NCBI GenBank assembly: GCA_900550135.1
Contig: URQO01000005.1
Coordinates: forward strand, 1 to 64,000
Direction: 5' to 3'
Length of the DNA stretch: 64,000 bases
Origin: an uncultured Eubacterium sp.
GTDB taxonomy: Bacteria; Bacillota; Clostridia; Lachnospirales; Lachnospiraceae
Position 1 is the stretch's first letter; the number at the start of each line of letters is the position of its first letter. Positions 6,850-15,208 of this stretch are shown here, piece by piece. Below the pieces are notes generated by a model that was not told where the DNA came from, made no database searches, and saw nothing but the letters and a program-made list of their open reading frames with translations. Made by a program: the position numbers and the translations under genes.

Positions 6850-9675
6850 TTAATCGTGTGTAACTTTTCTTGAACTGTCTACCTTAACAGCTTTCTTTAA
6901 ATCTTTATCTGTTAATTCACCATAATAATACTGAATACATGTTTTTGCAAGTTCAGCAGAATCATGAGATGAATCACCAAAAGGAATTACAGTTGAAATT
7001 GCAATCTTTGGATTGTCATATGGAGCATACGCCACAAATAATGAATGGGAGTTCCTATGAGTATTTTCCTGAGCTGTACCTGATTTACCGGCAATTGCAA
7101 TCTTTGTGTCGGTAAAATAATTTCTAACTGTACCTTGTGTTACAACCATACGCATACCTGTGTGTATAGCATTCCATATTGTAGATGAAGCTTCAACGGT
7201 ATTGTGTAACTTTGCTTTATTTTTGTAAACAAGTTTACCATTTCTAGAATTAACTTTATCCAGCAATGTAAGACTATAGTTTTTACCACCATTGGCAATT
7301 GTTGATGTGTATCTTGCCAACTGGGCAGGTGTATATGCGTTACTACCCTGTCCAATAGCAGAATGGACTGCACTTTCTGTAGAAAAATGTGGATCACGTT
7401 CTGTTATTTCAACACCGGATTTCATATTTAATCCTAATTGAGTAGCATAGTTTTCAATTTTTTCAAGACCTACAGCACTATCATATGCTGTGTTGTTAGA
7501 TTTTCCAAGTCTATAACCCATTTCATAGAAAAAGTAGTTACATGAATCAGCTAAAGCCTGAGAAACATTAATACTTCCATGAGTTGCCTGTGGATAAATC
7601 CAACATTTTGGTGATGGTGTAATCTTTTTAAATTTACCCTGATCAGTTACAGTTTCACCTGCGCTTACAACTCCTTCTTTCATAGCTGTCATGGAGGTAC
7701 ACATTTTAAATGTTGAACCGGGAGCTGTTGCACCTTGAGTTGCACGATTATAAAGTGGATCTGACTGATCTTCAATCAATTTTTCCCAATAATCTGAATC
7801 AACAGAACCTGACAACTGGTTATTGTCATAACTTGGATAAGTAACCATTGCTTTAACCTTTCCATTGTTTGGATCAGTAATAACAACTGAACCTGAACAT
7901 GGATCTAAAGCAATCTGTGCCGGCGTAATCTCTAGTTTTTTTATTTTGTTTACTATAAATATATATGTCTGATATGAATCATGGGCAGAAAGTGTATTAT
8001 ACGCACTTTCGTCTTTTTTTAAAACACCCTGATCATATAATAACATACATATTTCACTACCGGAAATTGTTGAATCTAAAATCCTATACTTAACAACAAG
8101 TTTTCCAAAGGATGTATTTTTCTTAATATCGCTTATAATATGTTTGCGAATCAAATCATATGTTTCGTCAGTTGACACATATGAATCTGTTGTATCTAAA
8201 TTATCAAGACTAATCCAGTTCATTTTGATGGCATATTTTATAAAATCATTAATACTTAAATCACCATCAACATATTTTAAGTATGTTTTATCTTTAGTGT
8301 CAATTAATGAAGATATTAAAATACCATCATTTTTTAATAAATCATATATATAATCACAATAATCCTGGTATTCATCTTTAAAGTCGTTATATTTTGTTCC
8401 GCTTCCACTTAATTCACTGTTTAGTTTGTTTGTAGCATCTTTTACTGCACTTTTGTATTTATTATAAATATTTTCTTCGTTGGCAGTTGTTTTTTTTGAA
8501 AGATGTTTTAGGCTTACTACATTGTTTGTAACAAGCTGTGAATATACTTTCTTTACCGGAATACGATGAATGTTATCATCTGTTTCCTTGCTTTCATCTA
8601 TATCATAATTTACGATTTCTGAAACTAAAATTGAGGTTATACGTTTTTCCAACATAGTATACACAGCCTTTTGAAGCTTGGAATCAATTGTAAGATAAAC
8701 ATCATTGCCGGCTGCAGAATCTTTCTTGGAAATAGTTGATAAAACTTTTCCTGTATTGTCAACAAAGATTTTTTCTTCACCTCTTGTTCCCTGTAAATAA
8801 TCTTCAAGGGATGATTCCAATCCCGATTTACCAACAACATCACTTGCAATATAATTTTTACCTGCTGCATTATACTCTTCTAACTGCGCGTCAGAAATTG
8901 TACCTGTATAACCGATAATTGGAGCAAAATATTGACTGTTATTGTATTTTCTAATTGTAGTTTCTTCTACTGTAACACCTGTTAAATCAGCTTCATTTTC
9001 ATTTATGGCAACCATAGTTGCGTTTGAAACATCAGTTGCTATTGTAACGCCTAAATATCTTTGGGATGAAATTGCATAAACATTATATCTTACAGAAATA
9101 ATTTTAAGTAACATTTCATCGTCTACATTCTGTTCAATCTGAAAAAAATCATTTTTTAAATAGTTGATTACTTCACCAGCCGAAGCATTGGAATAATCAT
9201 GCTCTTTAACTTTTAATGTGTCACCGAAAATATTTTTTAAAAATCTTGTTTTTGCTGTATCTGAGGTAAAATTATACTCCCATTTTCCATCTGAATTTAA
9301 GATAATTGGAAAATCTACGGATACTTTATCCTTATTGGATTCAATTATCTGAATTGCTTTATAAACGATAGCATTTAACTGACTGTTTTTTTCATCTGAA
9401 CTGTCTAACTTATCTTCAATTCTTACTGCATAAGCAAGTTCATCATATGCTAATACTTTTCCTTTTGCATCAAGTATTCTTCCACGTGTACCTGATGTGT
9501 AAATGGTCTTTTCAGCTTTTTGAATATAAGTGCTCATATAATAATTCTCATTTACAATCTGTAAATCAAAAATTCTAAATATTAAAGTTGTAAATAAAGC
9601 AATTATTATTAAACTGATAATAAATATTCTTGATTTTATTGTTTTTAAAACTGTATATAAAAAATCACTTATCAA
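6850..9675 (-). CDS. mrdA: Class B penicillin-binding protein 2 (peptidoglycan transpeptidase)
   Basis: Cross-links peptidoglycan for cell elongation as partner of RodA. One N-terminal transmembrane helix (about 16-36) is followed by the PBP dimerisation domain, with YAPIIGYTG and DVVGKSGLE, and the transpeptidase domain with catalytic STFK (Ser654, Lys657), SCN and KSGT (Lys864). At 941 residues it is long: an insert of about 245 residues (about 345-590, Lys/Asp-rich and apparently helical) separates VYLTIDSKLQ from the transpeptidase start DPCSGSVVI. The only usable start is TTG at 9675, eleven bases inside mreD. Its nearest Shine-Dalgarno (AGGAG) is rather far, so translation is probably coupled to mreD. 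Confidence 0.93.
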   Translation of the reverse strand: MISDFLYTVLKTIKSRIFIISLIIIALFTTLIFRIFDLQIVNENYYMSTYIQKAEKTIYTSGTRGRILDAKGKVLAYDELAYAVRIEDKLDSSDEKNSQLNAIVYKAIQIIESNKDKVSVDFPIILNSDGKWEYNFTSDTAKTRFLKNIFGDTLKVKEHDYSNASAGEVINYLKNDFFQIEQNVDDEMLLKIISVRYNVYAISSQRYLGVTIATDVSNATMVAINENEADLTGVTVEETTIRKYNNSQYFAPIIGYTGTISDAQLEEYNAAGKNYIASDVVGKSGLESSLEDYLQGTRGEEKIFVDNTGKVLSTISKKDSAAGNDVYLTIDSKLQKAVYTMLEKRITSILVSEIVNYDIDESKETDDNIHRIPVKKVYSQLVTNNVVSLKHLSKKTTANEENIYNKYKSAVKDATNKLNSELSGSGTKYNDFKDEYQDYCDYIYDLLKNDGILISSLIDTKDKTYLKYVDGDLSINDFIKYAIKMNWISLDNLDTTDSYVSTDETYDLIRKHIISDIKKNTSFGKLVVKYRILDSTISGSEICMLLYDQGVLKKDESAYNTLSAHDSYQTYIFIVNKIKKLEITPAQIALDPCSGSVVITDPNNGKVKAMVTYPSYDNNQLSGSVDSDYWEKLIEDQSDPLYNRATQGATAPGSTFKMCTSMTAMKEGVVSAGETVTDQGKFKKITPSPKCWIYPQATHGSINVSQALADSCNYFFYEMGYRLGKSNNTAYDSAVGLEKIENYATQLGLNMKSGVEITERDPHFSTESAVHSAIGQGSNAYTPAQLARYTSTIANGGKNYSLTLLDKVNSRNGKLVYKNKAKLHNTVEASSTIWNAIHTGMRMVVTQGTVRNYFTDTKIAIAGKSGTAQENTHRNSHSLFVAYAPYDNPKIAISTVIPFGDSSHDSAELAKTCIQYYYGELTDKDLKKAVKVDSSRKVTHD

Positions 9676-10198
9676 AACTTAATGTACTCTCCTGTTTTAT
9701 TGTTAATACTTTTTCATTTAAAATATAAAATAGTTTGTAAAAAATAAATGCAATAAATGTAGTTGCAATCATTTCAGGCAGCATGATTGTTTCAAAATAA
9801 AATGAAAAATCAAGCTTGTTTCTAAGAACAAATCTAAATGTATAAAGCAATAAATTAAAAATCAAATCGTTTGTAAATACCAAAATCATCGGCATAAAAA
9901 CGTGATCGCTATAAAACATTTTTTTGAAAAGTCCTGAGAAAAATCCTATATACATATATAATAATGCATAGAGTCCTATTACATCTCCAAAAAATATATC
10001 TACAAGTAAGCCACAAATCAAACCTGTTACACTTCCATAATTACAACCACGCATAAAACCGAATATGCATGTAACAAATAGTAAAAGGTTTGGTGGTGCA
10101 ACTCTATTGTATACACCTAAGGATAATTCACTTTGAAATACAAATGCAATTATAATAATTATTGCTGTTATGAAAATTTTTTTAATTCTATGTTTCAT
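9665..10198 (-). CDS. mreD: Rod shape-determining protein MreD
   Basis: Small integral membrane protein of the elongasome that works with MreC. It is 177 residues, almost entirely hydrophobic, with about five to six transmembrane segments, the FVTCIFGFMRGCNYGSVTG region and LLVDIFFG typical of MreD. It lies directly after mreC and its 3' end overlaps the PBP2 start by 11 bases. ATG at 10198 has an acceptable ribosome site (AGAGG). MreD sequences diverge fast, so identification rests on topology and position between mreC and mrdA as well as the glycine/aspartate motif. Confidence 0.92.
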   Translation of the reverse strand: MKHRIKKIFITAIIIIIAFVFQSELSLGVYNRVAPPNLLLFVTCIFGFMRGCNYGSVTGLICGLLVDIFFGDVIGLYALLYMYIGFFSGLFKKMFYSDHVFMPMILVFTNDLIFNLLLYTFRFVLRNKLDFSFYFETIMLPEMIATTFIAFIFYKLFYILNEKVLTIKQESTLSFDK

Positions 10199-10210
10199 AG
10201 AAAACCTCTA

Positions 10211-11062
10211 TTAATCCTTTAACTGTTCTTTTAACTTTGTAATAACCAATACTTCATCAATATGTTCAAAATCTACAACAGGTATAATTTTACCTGACTG
10301 TGTCAATTCATTTGAATCTTTTGTAGTTTCAGTAACATAACCAACTAATATTCCCGGTAAAAATTTGTTACTGATTTTTGATGTAACAACCATATCACCT
10401 TCGGAAACTTTTGCTTCTTTTGGAATTTCAGTAACAAGCATTACACCATCTTCCATCAATTTTAGATCTCCACTGGCAATTCCTGTATCCGATGTGTTTG
10501 CAAATGATACACTGACACTGCTTTCATCATCTATAATTGATCTGACTTTGGCATAATTTTTACCAACATCATATACAATTCCTACTAAACCTCCACCACT
10601 TATAACATTCATATCCTCTTTGATACCATCATCACTTCCCCTGTTAATTGTAAAAGTGTTAAAAAATCTACTTGTAGATTTTCCTATAACCTGAGCACCA
10701 ATTTTCTTATATGATGAATAATCTTTATCTAATTTGTATAAATCTCGAAGTCTTGAAAGTTCAGACTTATTTTGGGCAAGTAAACTGTTTTCTTCTGTAA
10801 GTTCATTAACCTGTTTTTTTAACTTGTTATTTTCACTTTTTAGTTTTCTAACTGATTTTAATAAATCTGATTTGTCTGTAAACCACATTCCAATATCATT
10901 TACACCTTCCTGAAGTGGTACGATAACTACACCTGCTACTGATTTAAAAGGTTTTGAAAAACTTTTAAATGCGAAAGATAGAATCAGTGAAGCTATACAT
11001 AAAAGTGTAAGCACAAATATTAAAATTTTTGGATTAACATTAATCTTTTTTTGTCTTTTCAT
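10211..11062 (-). CDS. mreC: Rod shape-determining protein MreC
   Basis: Bitopic elongasome protein connecting MreB filaments to PBP2. It has 283 residues: an N-terminal transmembrane helix (about 13-33), a coiled coil (about 62-108, LKSENNKLKKQVNELTEE) and a C-terminal beta-rich MreC domain, with VIGKSTSRFFNTFTINRGS, GIKEDMNVIS and GGLVGIV. The length is normal for the family. Transcribed after mreB and before mreD, thirteen bases apart from the latter. Confidence 0.95.
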   Translation of the reverse strand: MKRQKKINVNPKILIFVLTLLCIASLILSFAFKSFSKPFKSVAGVVIVPLQEGVNDIGMWFTDKSDLLKSVRKLKSENNKLKKQVNELTEENSLLAQNKSELSRLRDLYKLDKDYSSYKKIGAQVIGKSTSRFFNTFTINRGSDDGIKEDMNVISGGGLVGIVYDVGKNYAKVRSIIDDESSVSVSFANTSDTGIASGDLKLMEDGVMLVTEIPKEAKVSEGDMVVTSKISNKFLPGILVGYVTETTKDSNELTQSGKIIPVVDFEHIDEVLVITKLKEQLKD

Positions 11063-11086
11063 TTTATATCACCTATTTTATTGTTT

Positions 11087-12118
11087 CTAGAAAGAACTTT
11101 CCTTTGGTTCATACATTAATTTTCTGTAAACTGAATCAGACATAATCATGGAAATGCCTCTGATTACTGACTCACCGGGATGTTTTATTGTATTTACTTT
11201 TAACGATGTTTCTTTTGAAATAAGCTTGTCCAAATTGGATATTGCAGAAGATGCACCTGTTAGAAAAATACCTGTATCAATAATATCGGCACTAAGTTCC
11301 GGTGGTGTTCTTTCAAGCAAATTCTTTATTGCTTCTATAATGTCATCAAAAAACTGTTTTATTGCTTCATAAATTGTATCCTTTGAAACACCTCTTTCCG
11401 ATGGAAGTCCTGTAATAACATTTCTACCATACACATACATGATATCGTCATCATTTTCATCATCTTCTGAATACATTGCATCTGAAAGAGTACACTTTAT
11501 CTGCTCTGCAGTTTTTAAACCAATGAGAATATTGTATTTTCTTTTTACAATATCACAAATAATCTGATCTAATTTGTTACCACCTATTTTTATAATACGG
11601 CTGACAACAATACCACCATGTGATACCACGGAAATTTCTGTTGTATCAGCACCAATATTGACAATCATATTACCCTTAGAACTTTCCATGTCTATTCCAA
11701 GACCAACAGCATCTGCAATGGGTTTTTCTACAATTTTGATTTCTCTTGCCTTAATATCTGATTTTGCAACAACATCATAAAATGCTCTTTTTTCTACTTC
11801 TGTAATATCTGCCGGAACTGCAATACAGAATCTACCCATTTTGCTTCCATGGGGACCTGTAAGTTTTTTGAAAAATTGTTCAAAAAGCATTTTCATACTT
11901 TTTAGGTCTGCAATTACGCCATATTGGATTGGAAAAATAACATTAATGTTGTCAGGAGCTTTTTCATACATTTTAAAAGCTTCATCACCAAAGGCAAACA
12001 TTTCATTTTTGTTTTTTATTGCAATAATGTTTTTTTCATTTAAAGTTGTTTTTGTTAAACCGTTAAATATTTTTATATTACTTGTACCAAAATCTATTCC
12101 ATAAACACTTTTACTCAT
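11087..12118 (-). CDS. mreB: Rod shape-determining protein MreB
   Basis: Actin-like ATPase that guides lateral cell wall synthesis. The 343-residue product has the phosphate-1 motif GIDFGTSNIKIF at the N-terminus, NIGADTTEISVV (phosphate 2) and a C-terminal LTGASSAISNLD adenosine motif. An in-frame ATG at 12133 (five codons upstream) has no ribosome site. The ATG at 12118 is preceded by AAAGGA at good distance and gives the usual MSKSVYGIDFG start. The gene follows radC closely and heads the mreBCD-PBP2-minDE-rodA-mgsA series. A Mbl-type paralogue cannot be excluded by sequence alone, but the context favours MreB. Confidence 0.94.
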   Translation of the reverse strand: MSKSVYGIDFGTSNIKIFNGLTKTTLNEKNIIAIKNKNEMFAFGDEAFKMYEKAPDNINVIFPIQYGVIADLKSMKMLFEQFFKKLTGPHGSKMGRFCIAVPADITEVEKRAFYDVVAKSDIKAREIKIVEKPIADAVGLGIDMESSKGNMIVNIGADTTEISVVSHGGIVVSRIIKIGGNKLDQIICDIVKRKYNILIGLKTAEQIKCTLSDAMYSEDDENDDDIMYVYGRNVITGLPSERGVSKDTIYEAIKQFFDDIIEAIKNLLERTPPELSADIIDTGIFLTGASSAISNLDKLISKETSLKVNTIKHPGESVIRGISMIMSDSVYRKLMYEPKESSF

Positions 12119-12134
12119 GTTTAGTCCTTTCATT

Positions 12135-12821
12135 TTATATTAATTTTAAATCTTTTAAACTTGTATGGGTTTTGTCACCGATAATCACATGGTCCAGCAT
12201 TTTTATTCCTACAATATCAGCAGCAGCCTTAACTTTCAGTGTACTTTTTATGTCGTCTCTACTTGGAGTAGAATCACCACTTGGATGATTATGTATTAAA
12301 ATCATGTTAACACTATTGCATTTTAAAGCTTCAACTAGTATATCACGTGGAGACACCAATGACTGATTGATGGTGCCCTGACTTACAAGTTTGTCTTTTA
12401 TCAATTTACACTTTGTGTCCAGATACATTACATAAAGATGTTCCTTATCCAAATGTCTTAGTTTTTCCATATAAAAATCAGAAACTAAAGCAGGATTGTT
12501 GAACTTCACTGTATTGGAAGATGACGTTATGGATATTCTTTTTGCAAGTTCTGCAATACATAAAATCTGTACTGCTTTTACACTTCCAATACCATTAAAT
12601 GATAGCAAATCTTCATAACTATAATGCATTAAGCAAAGAAGACCTGAATATCCGTCTTTGGATTTTAGCAGATTTGTTGACAAATCTTTAACATTGCTTC
12701 CTTTTGTACCTGTTCTTAAAATAACAGACAACAAATCTATGTCTGTCATCGCAGAAGTACCATATTTCAAACATTTCTCATATGGTCTTTCATCTTTTGG
12801 CATATTTTTTATTGTATTCAT
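12135..12821 (-). CDS. radC: RadC family JAB-domain protein
   Basis: A protein of the RadC (YsxA/YeeS) family, named for DNA repair, though the true biochemical role is unsettled. The 228-residue product has an N-terminal helix-hairpin-helix-like part (about 60-80, LLSFNGIGSVKAVQI) and a C-terminal JAB/MPN metalloprotease-like domain with the metal-binding HNHPSGDSTPSRDD motif. ATG at 12821 has the site AGGAG. It lies directly before mreB, as in many Firmicutes, and probably starts this transcript. Confidence 0.95.
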   Translation of the reverse strand: MNTIKNMPKDERPYEKCLKYGTSAMTDIDLLSVILRTGTKGSNVKDLSTNLLKSKDGYSGLLCLMHYSYEDLLSFNGIGSVKAVQILCIAELAKRISITSSSNTVKFNNPALVSDFYMEKLRHLDKEHLYVMYLDTKCKLIKDKLVSQGTINQSLVSPRDILVEALKCNSVNMILIHNHPSGDSTPSRDDIKSTLKVKAAADIVGIKMLDHVIIGDKTHTSLKDLKLI

Positions 12822-12887
12822 TGTACTCCTATCCTGTTTCTCTCCAAGTACAGAATAAAAATGAATTTTTTAAAATTGACCTTACCT

Positions 12888-12893
12888 ATTGTA
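12888..12893 (-). promoter_or_regulatory. Candidate extended -10 promoter of radC-mreB cluster
   Basis: On the minus strand TGCTACAAT gives an extended -10 element with TACAAT at 12893-12888, about 65 bases before radC. A good -35 box at the usual distance is not visible. Confidence 0.4.
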
Positions 12894-12900
12894 GCACAAT

Positions 12901-12924
12901 AAAAAAACGGTGTATATGTTTTTT
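12901..12924 (-). terminator. Weak terminator-like hairpin after the PLP-enzyme gene
   Basis: On the minus strand AAAAAAC, a nine-base loop and GTTTTTTT follow the stop codon at 12953. The stem is nearly all A-T with a single G-C pair, so termination strength is doubtful. Confidence 0.4.
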
Positions 12925-12952
12925 ACAATAAAAGAAAAATAAAAACATTATT

Positions 12953-14236
12953 CTACATTATTGTAATTAAATTTTCATCAACCATATTCTGAAAGGCTTT
13001 TAATATTCCAAGTTTTGCATGTTGCCATGTAAGCCCTCCCTGAAAATATACTGCATATGGTGGCTTAATAGGACCATCAGCACTAAGTTCAATGGAAGCT
13101 CCTGATACAAAGGTACCAGCTGCCATAATAACCGGTGCATCATATCCGGGCATATCCCAAGGCTCCGGTGTCAAATGGCTGTCAACAGGAGAAGCCTGCT
13201 GTATGCCTTTACAAAAAGCAATAACACAGTCAGGATTTCCAAACTCTATGGCCTGTATAATATCATGTCGTTCTTCTGTTCCATTTGGTATAACATTAAA
13301 GTTAAATTTTTCAAAAAGTTTTGCTGCAAAAATAGCTCCCTTTAATGCAGAAGCGACAACTGTTGGTGCCATAAAAAGTCCTTGATAAAACAGATTCATG
13401 ATACCAAGATTTGCTCCAACTTCTTTTCCAAGTCCCGGCGTTGTAAGTCTATAAGCACAGTTTTCAATGCAAACTTTTGTACCACATATATATCCACCAA
13501 TTGGAGCAAGTCCACCACCTGGATTTTTTATAAGAGAACCTACTGTCATATCGGCTCCCACATCTGATGGTTCAATTGTTTCAACAAATTCGCCGTAACA
13601 ATTGTCAACCATAATTATGATATCTTTATTTATGTTTTTTATAAAAGAAATAACCTCTTTTATCTTTGAAACTGATAATGTAGGTCTGGTTGCATATCCC
13701 TTAGAACGCTGTATTCCTATTAATTTGACGCCATCAAGTTTTGTCTTAATTCCTTCAAAATCGAAGTCACCATTTGGAAGCAAATCAACCTGGTCATATT
13801 CAACACCATATTCTTTTAAACTTCCTTTAGAATCTCTTATTCCTATAACTTCTTCCAAAGTATCATAAGGCTTTCCACTTATATACATTAATTTGTCGCC
13901 TGGTCTTAAGTTGGCTGACAATGCAAGACCAAGTGCATGTGTACCGCATGTAATCTGTGGTCTGACAAGAGCATCTTCAGTATGGAATACATCTGCATAT
14001 ACCTTTTCTAAATTATCCCTTCCAATATCATTGTAACCATATCCTGTTGTTGTATTAAAATGTTCTTCAGCAACACGGTTTTTCTGAAAAGCCTGTATCA
14101 CCTTTAACTGATTATATTCTGCAACTTTGTCTATTTTATGAAATCTTTCTGATAAATCTTTTACAATTTCTGCAGATAAATCATAAACTTTATCAGATAT
14201 TCCAAGTTCATTATACATTTTCTTTAATTCTTCCAT
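12953..14236 (-). CDS. ynbB: PLP-dependent methionine gamma-lyase-like protein (YnbB family)
   Basis: Fold-type I PLP enzyme of the family annotated as methionine gamma-lyase-like or aluminium-resistance protein; the physiological substrate is not established. The 427-residue protein shows TTTGYGYNDIGRD near the N-terminus, IVMVDNCYGEFVE-like PLP-contact aspartate (IIMVDNCYGEF), and the Schiff-base lysine in GSLIKNPGGGLAPIGGY. Length matches the family. It follows miaA with two to three bases between genes, a common pairing in Firmicutes (miaA-hfq-ynbB in Bacillus); hfq is absent here. Confidence 0.9.
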   Translation of the reverse strand: MEELKKMYNELGISDKVYDLSAEIVKDLSERFHKIDKVAEYNQLKVIQAFQKNRVAEEHFNTTTGYGYNDIGRDNLEKVYADVFHTEDALVRPQITCGTHALGLALSANLRPGDKLMYISGKPYDTLEEVIGIRDSKGSLKEYGVEYDQVDLLPNGDFDFEGIKTKLDGVKLIGIQRSKGYATRPTLSVSKIKEVISFIKNINKDIIIMVDNCYGEFVETIEPSDVGADMTVGSLIKNPGGGLAPIGGYICGTKVCIENCAYRLTTPGLGKEVGANLGIMNLFYQGLFMAPTVVASALKGAIFAAKLFEKFNFNVIPNGTEERHDIIQAIEFGNPDCVIAFCKGIQQASPVDSHLTPEPWDMPGYDAPVIMAAGTFVSGASIELSADGPIKPPYAVYFQGGLTWQHAKLGILKAFQNMVDENLITIM

Positions 14237-14239
14237 TTT

Positions 14240-15187
14240 CTATTCCTCTACTATATCTTTCTCTTTAAGAATATTTAATATATTTTCCAATATCAATTGT
14301 TTATCATAATTAAATTCATTAATATTAATCATGTTTACTTCTTTTTCTCGCCTAAACCATGTAAGTTGTCTTTTCGCAAAGTGTCTTGTATTTTTCTTGA
14401 TTAATTCTTTTGTTTCATCAAGACTTAATTTCCCTTCAAGATATTCTACTACTTCTTTATAACCAATGCCCTGCATGGAAACCATATCTTTGTTGCAACC
14501 ACTATTTAAAAGTTCTTTTACTTCCTGAATAAGCCCATTTTCAAACATAGTATCTACACGTTTGTTAATTCTTTCATACAACAATTCTCTTTTATCATTT
14601 AATACAAAGTAGGCAAAATTGTACGGCGAAGAATTGTTCTTTTGAACTATATTGTGTTCAGATATTGGTTGTCCTGTCTGATTATAATATTCTAAAGCTC
14701 TAATAACGCGTTTTACGTTGTTTGGGTGTATGGCATCGGCCGATTTATTGTCAACTTTTCTTAACATTTCATGCAAATATAGGTTTCCTTTATTTTGGGC
14801 AATTGTTTCAAGAGATTCTCTATATGAATTATCTGCTTCTGTGTCACAAAAATCTATATCATAAATAACTGATTGTATATAAAAACCTGTTCCACCTACT
14901 ATAATAGGAATTTTGTCTTTTGCATATATTTCATCCATTGCTTTTAATGTTAATGTTTTAAACAAATGAATATTGAATTCTTCTGCAGGTTCTAAAATAT
15001 CAATTAAATAATGGTTTATGCCCTGCATTTCATCAGGTGTGATTTTTGCAGAACCAATATCCATTCCTTTATATACCTGAATTGAATCAGCACTTATAAT
15101 CTCACCATTTACAGCTTTTGCAAGATTAATTGATAATTCAGTTTTTCCAACAGCTGTTGGCCCTGTAAGAACTATCAGTTTTTTCAT
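14240..15187 (-). CDS. miaA: tRNA dimethylallyltransferase MiaA
   Basis: Transfers a dimethylallyl group to N6 of A37 in tRNAs reading codons starting with U. The 315-residue product has the P-loop GPTAVGKTEL (9-18), EIISADSIQVYKGMDIGSAK, DILEP, GGTGFYIQSV and the C-terminal RHFAKRQLTWFRRE motif. MiaB, which methylthiolates the same base, is encoded upstream in the same series (miaB-mutS-mutL-miaA), so both steps of ms2i6A synthesis are close together. Confidence 0.97.
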   Translation of the reverse strand: MKKLIVLTGPTAVGKTELSINLAKAVNGEIISADSIQVYKGMDIGSAKITPDEMQGINHYLIDILEPAEEFNIHLFKTLTLKAMDEIYAKDKIPIIVGGTGFYIQSVIYDIDFCDTEADNSYRESLETIAQNKGNLYLHEMLRKVDNKSADAIHPNNVKRVIRALEYYNQTGQPISEHNIVQKNNSSPYNFAYFVLNDKRELLYERINKRVDTMFENGLIQEVKELLNSGCNKDMVSMQGIGYKEVVEYLEGKLSLDETKELIKKNTRHFAKRQLTWFRREKEVNMININEFNYDKQLILENILNILKEKDIVEE

Positions 15188-15208
15188 TATATATTACCCT
15201 TTCATAAA

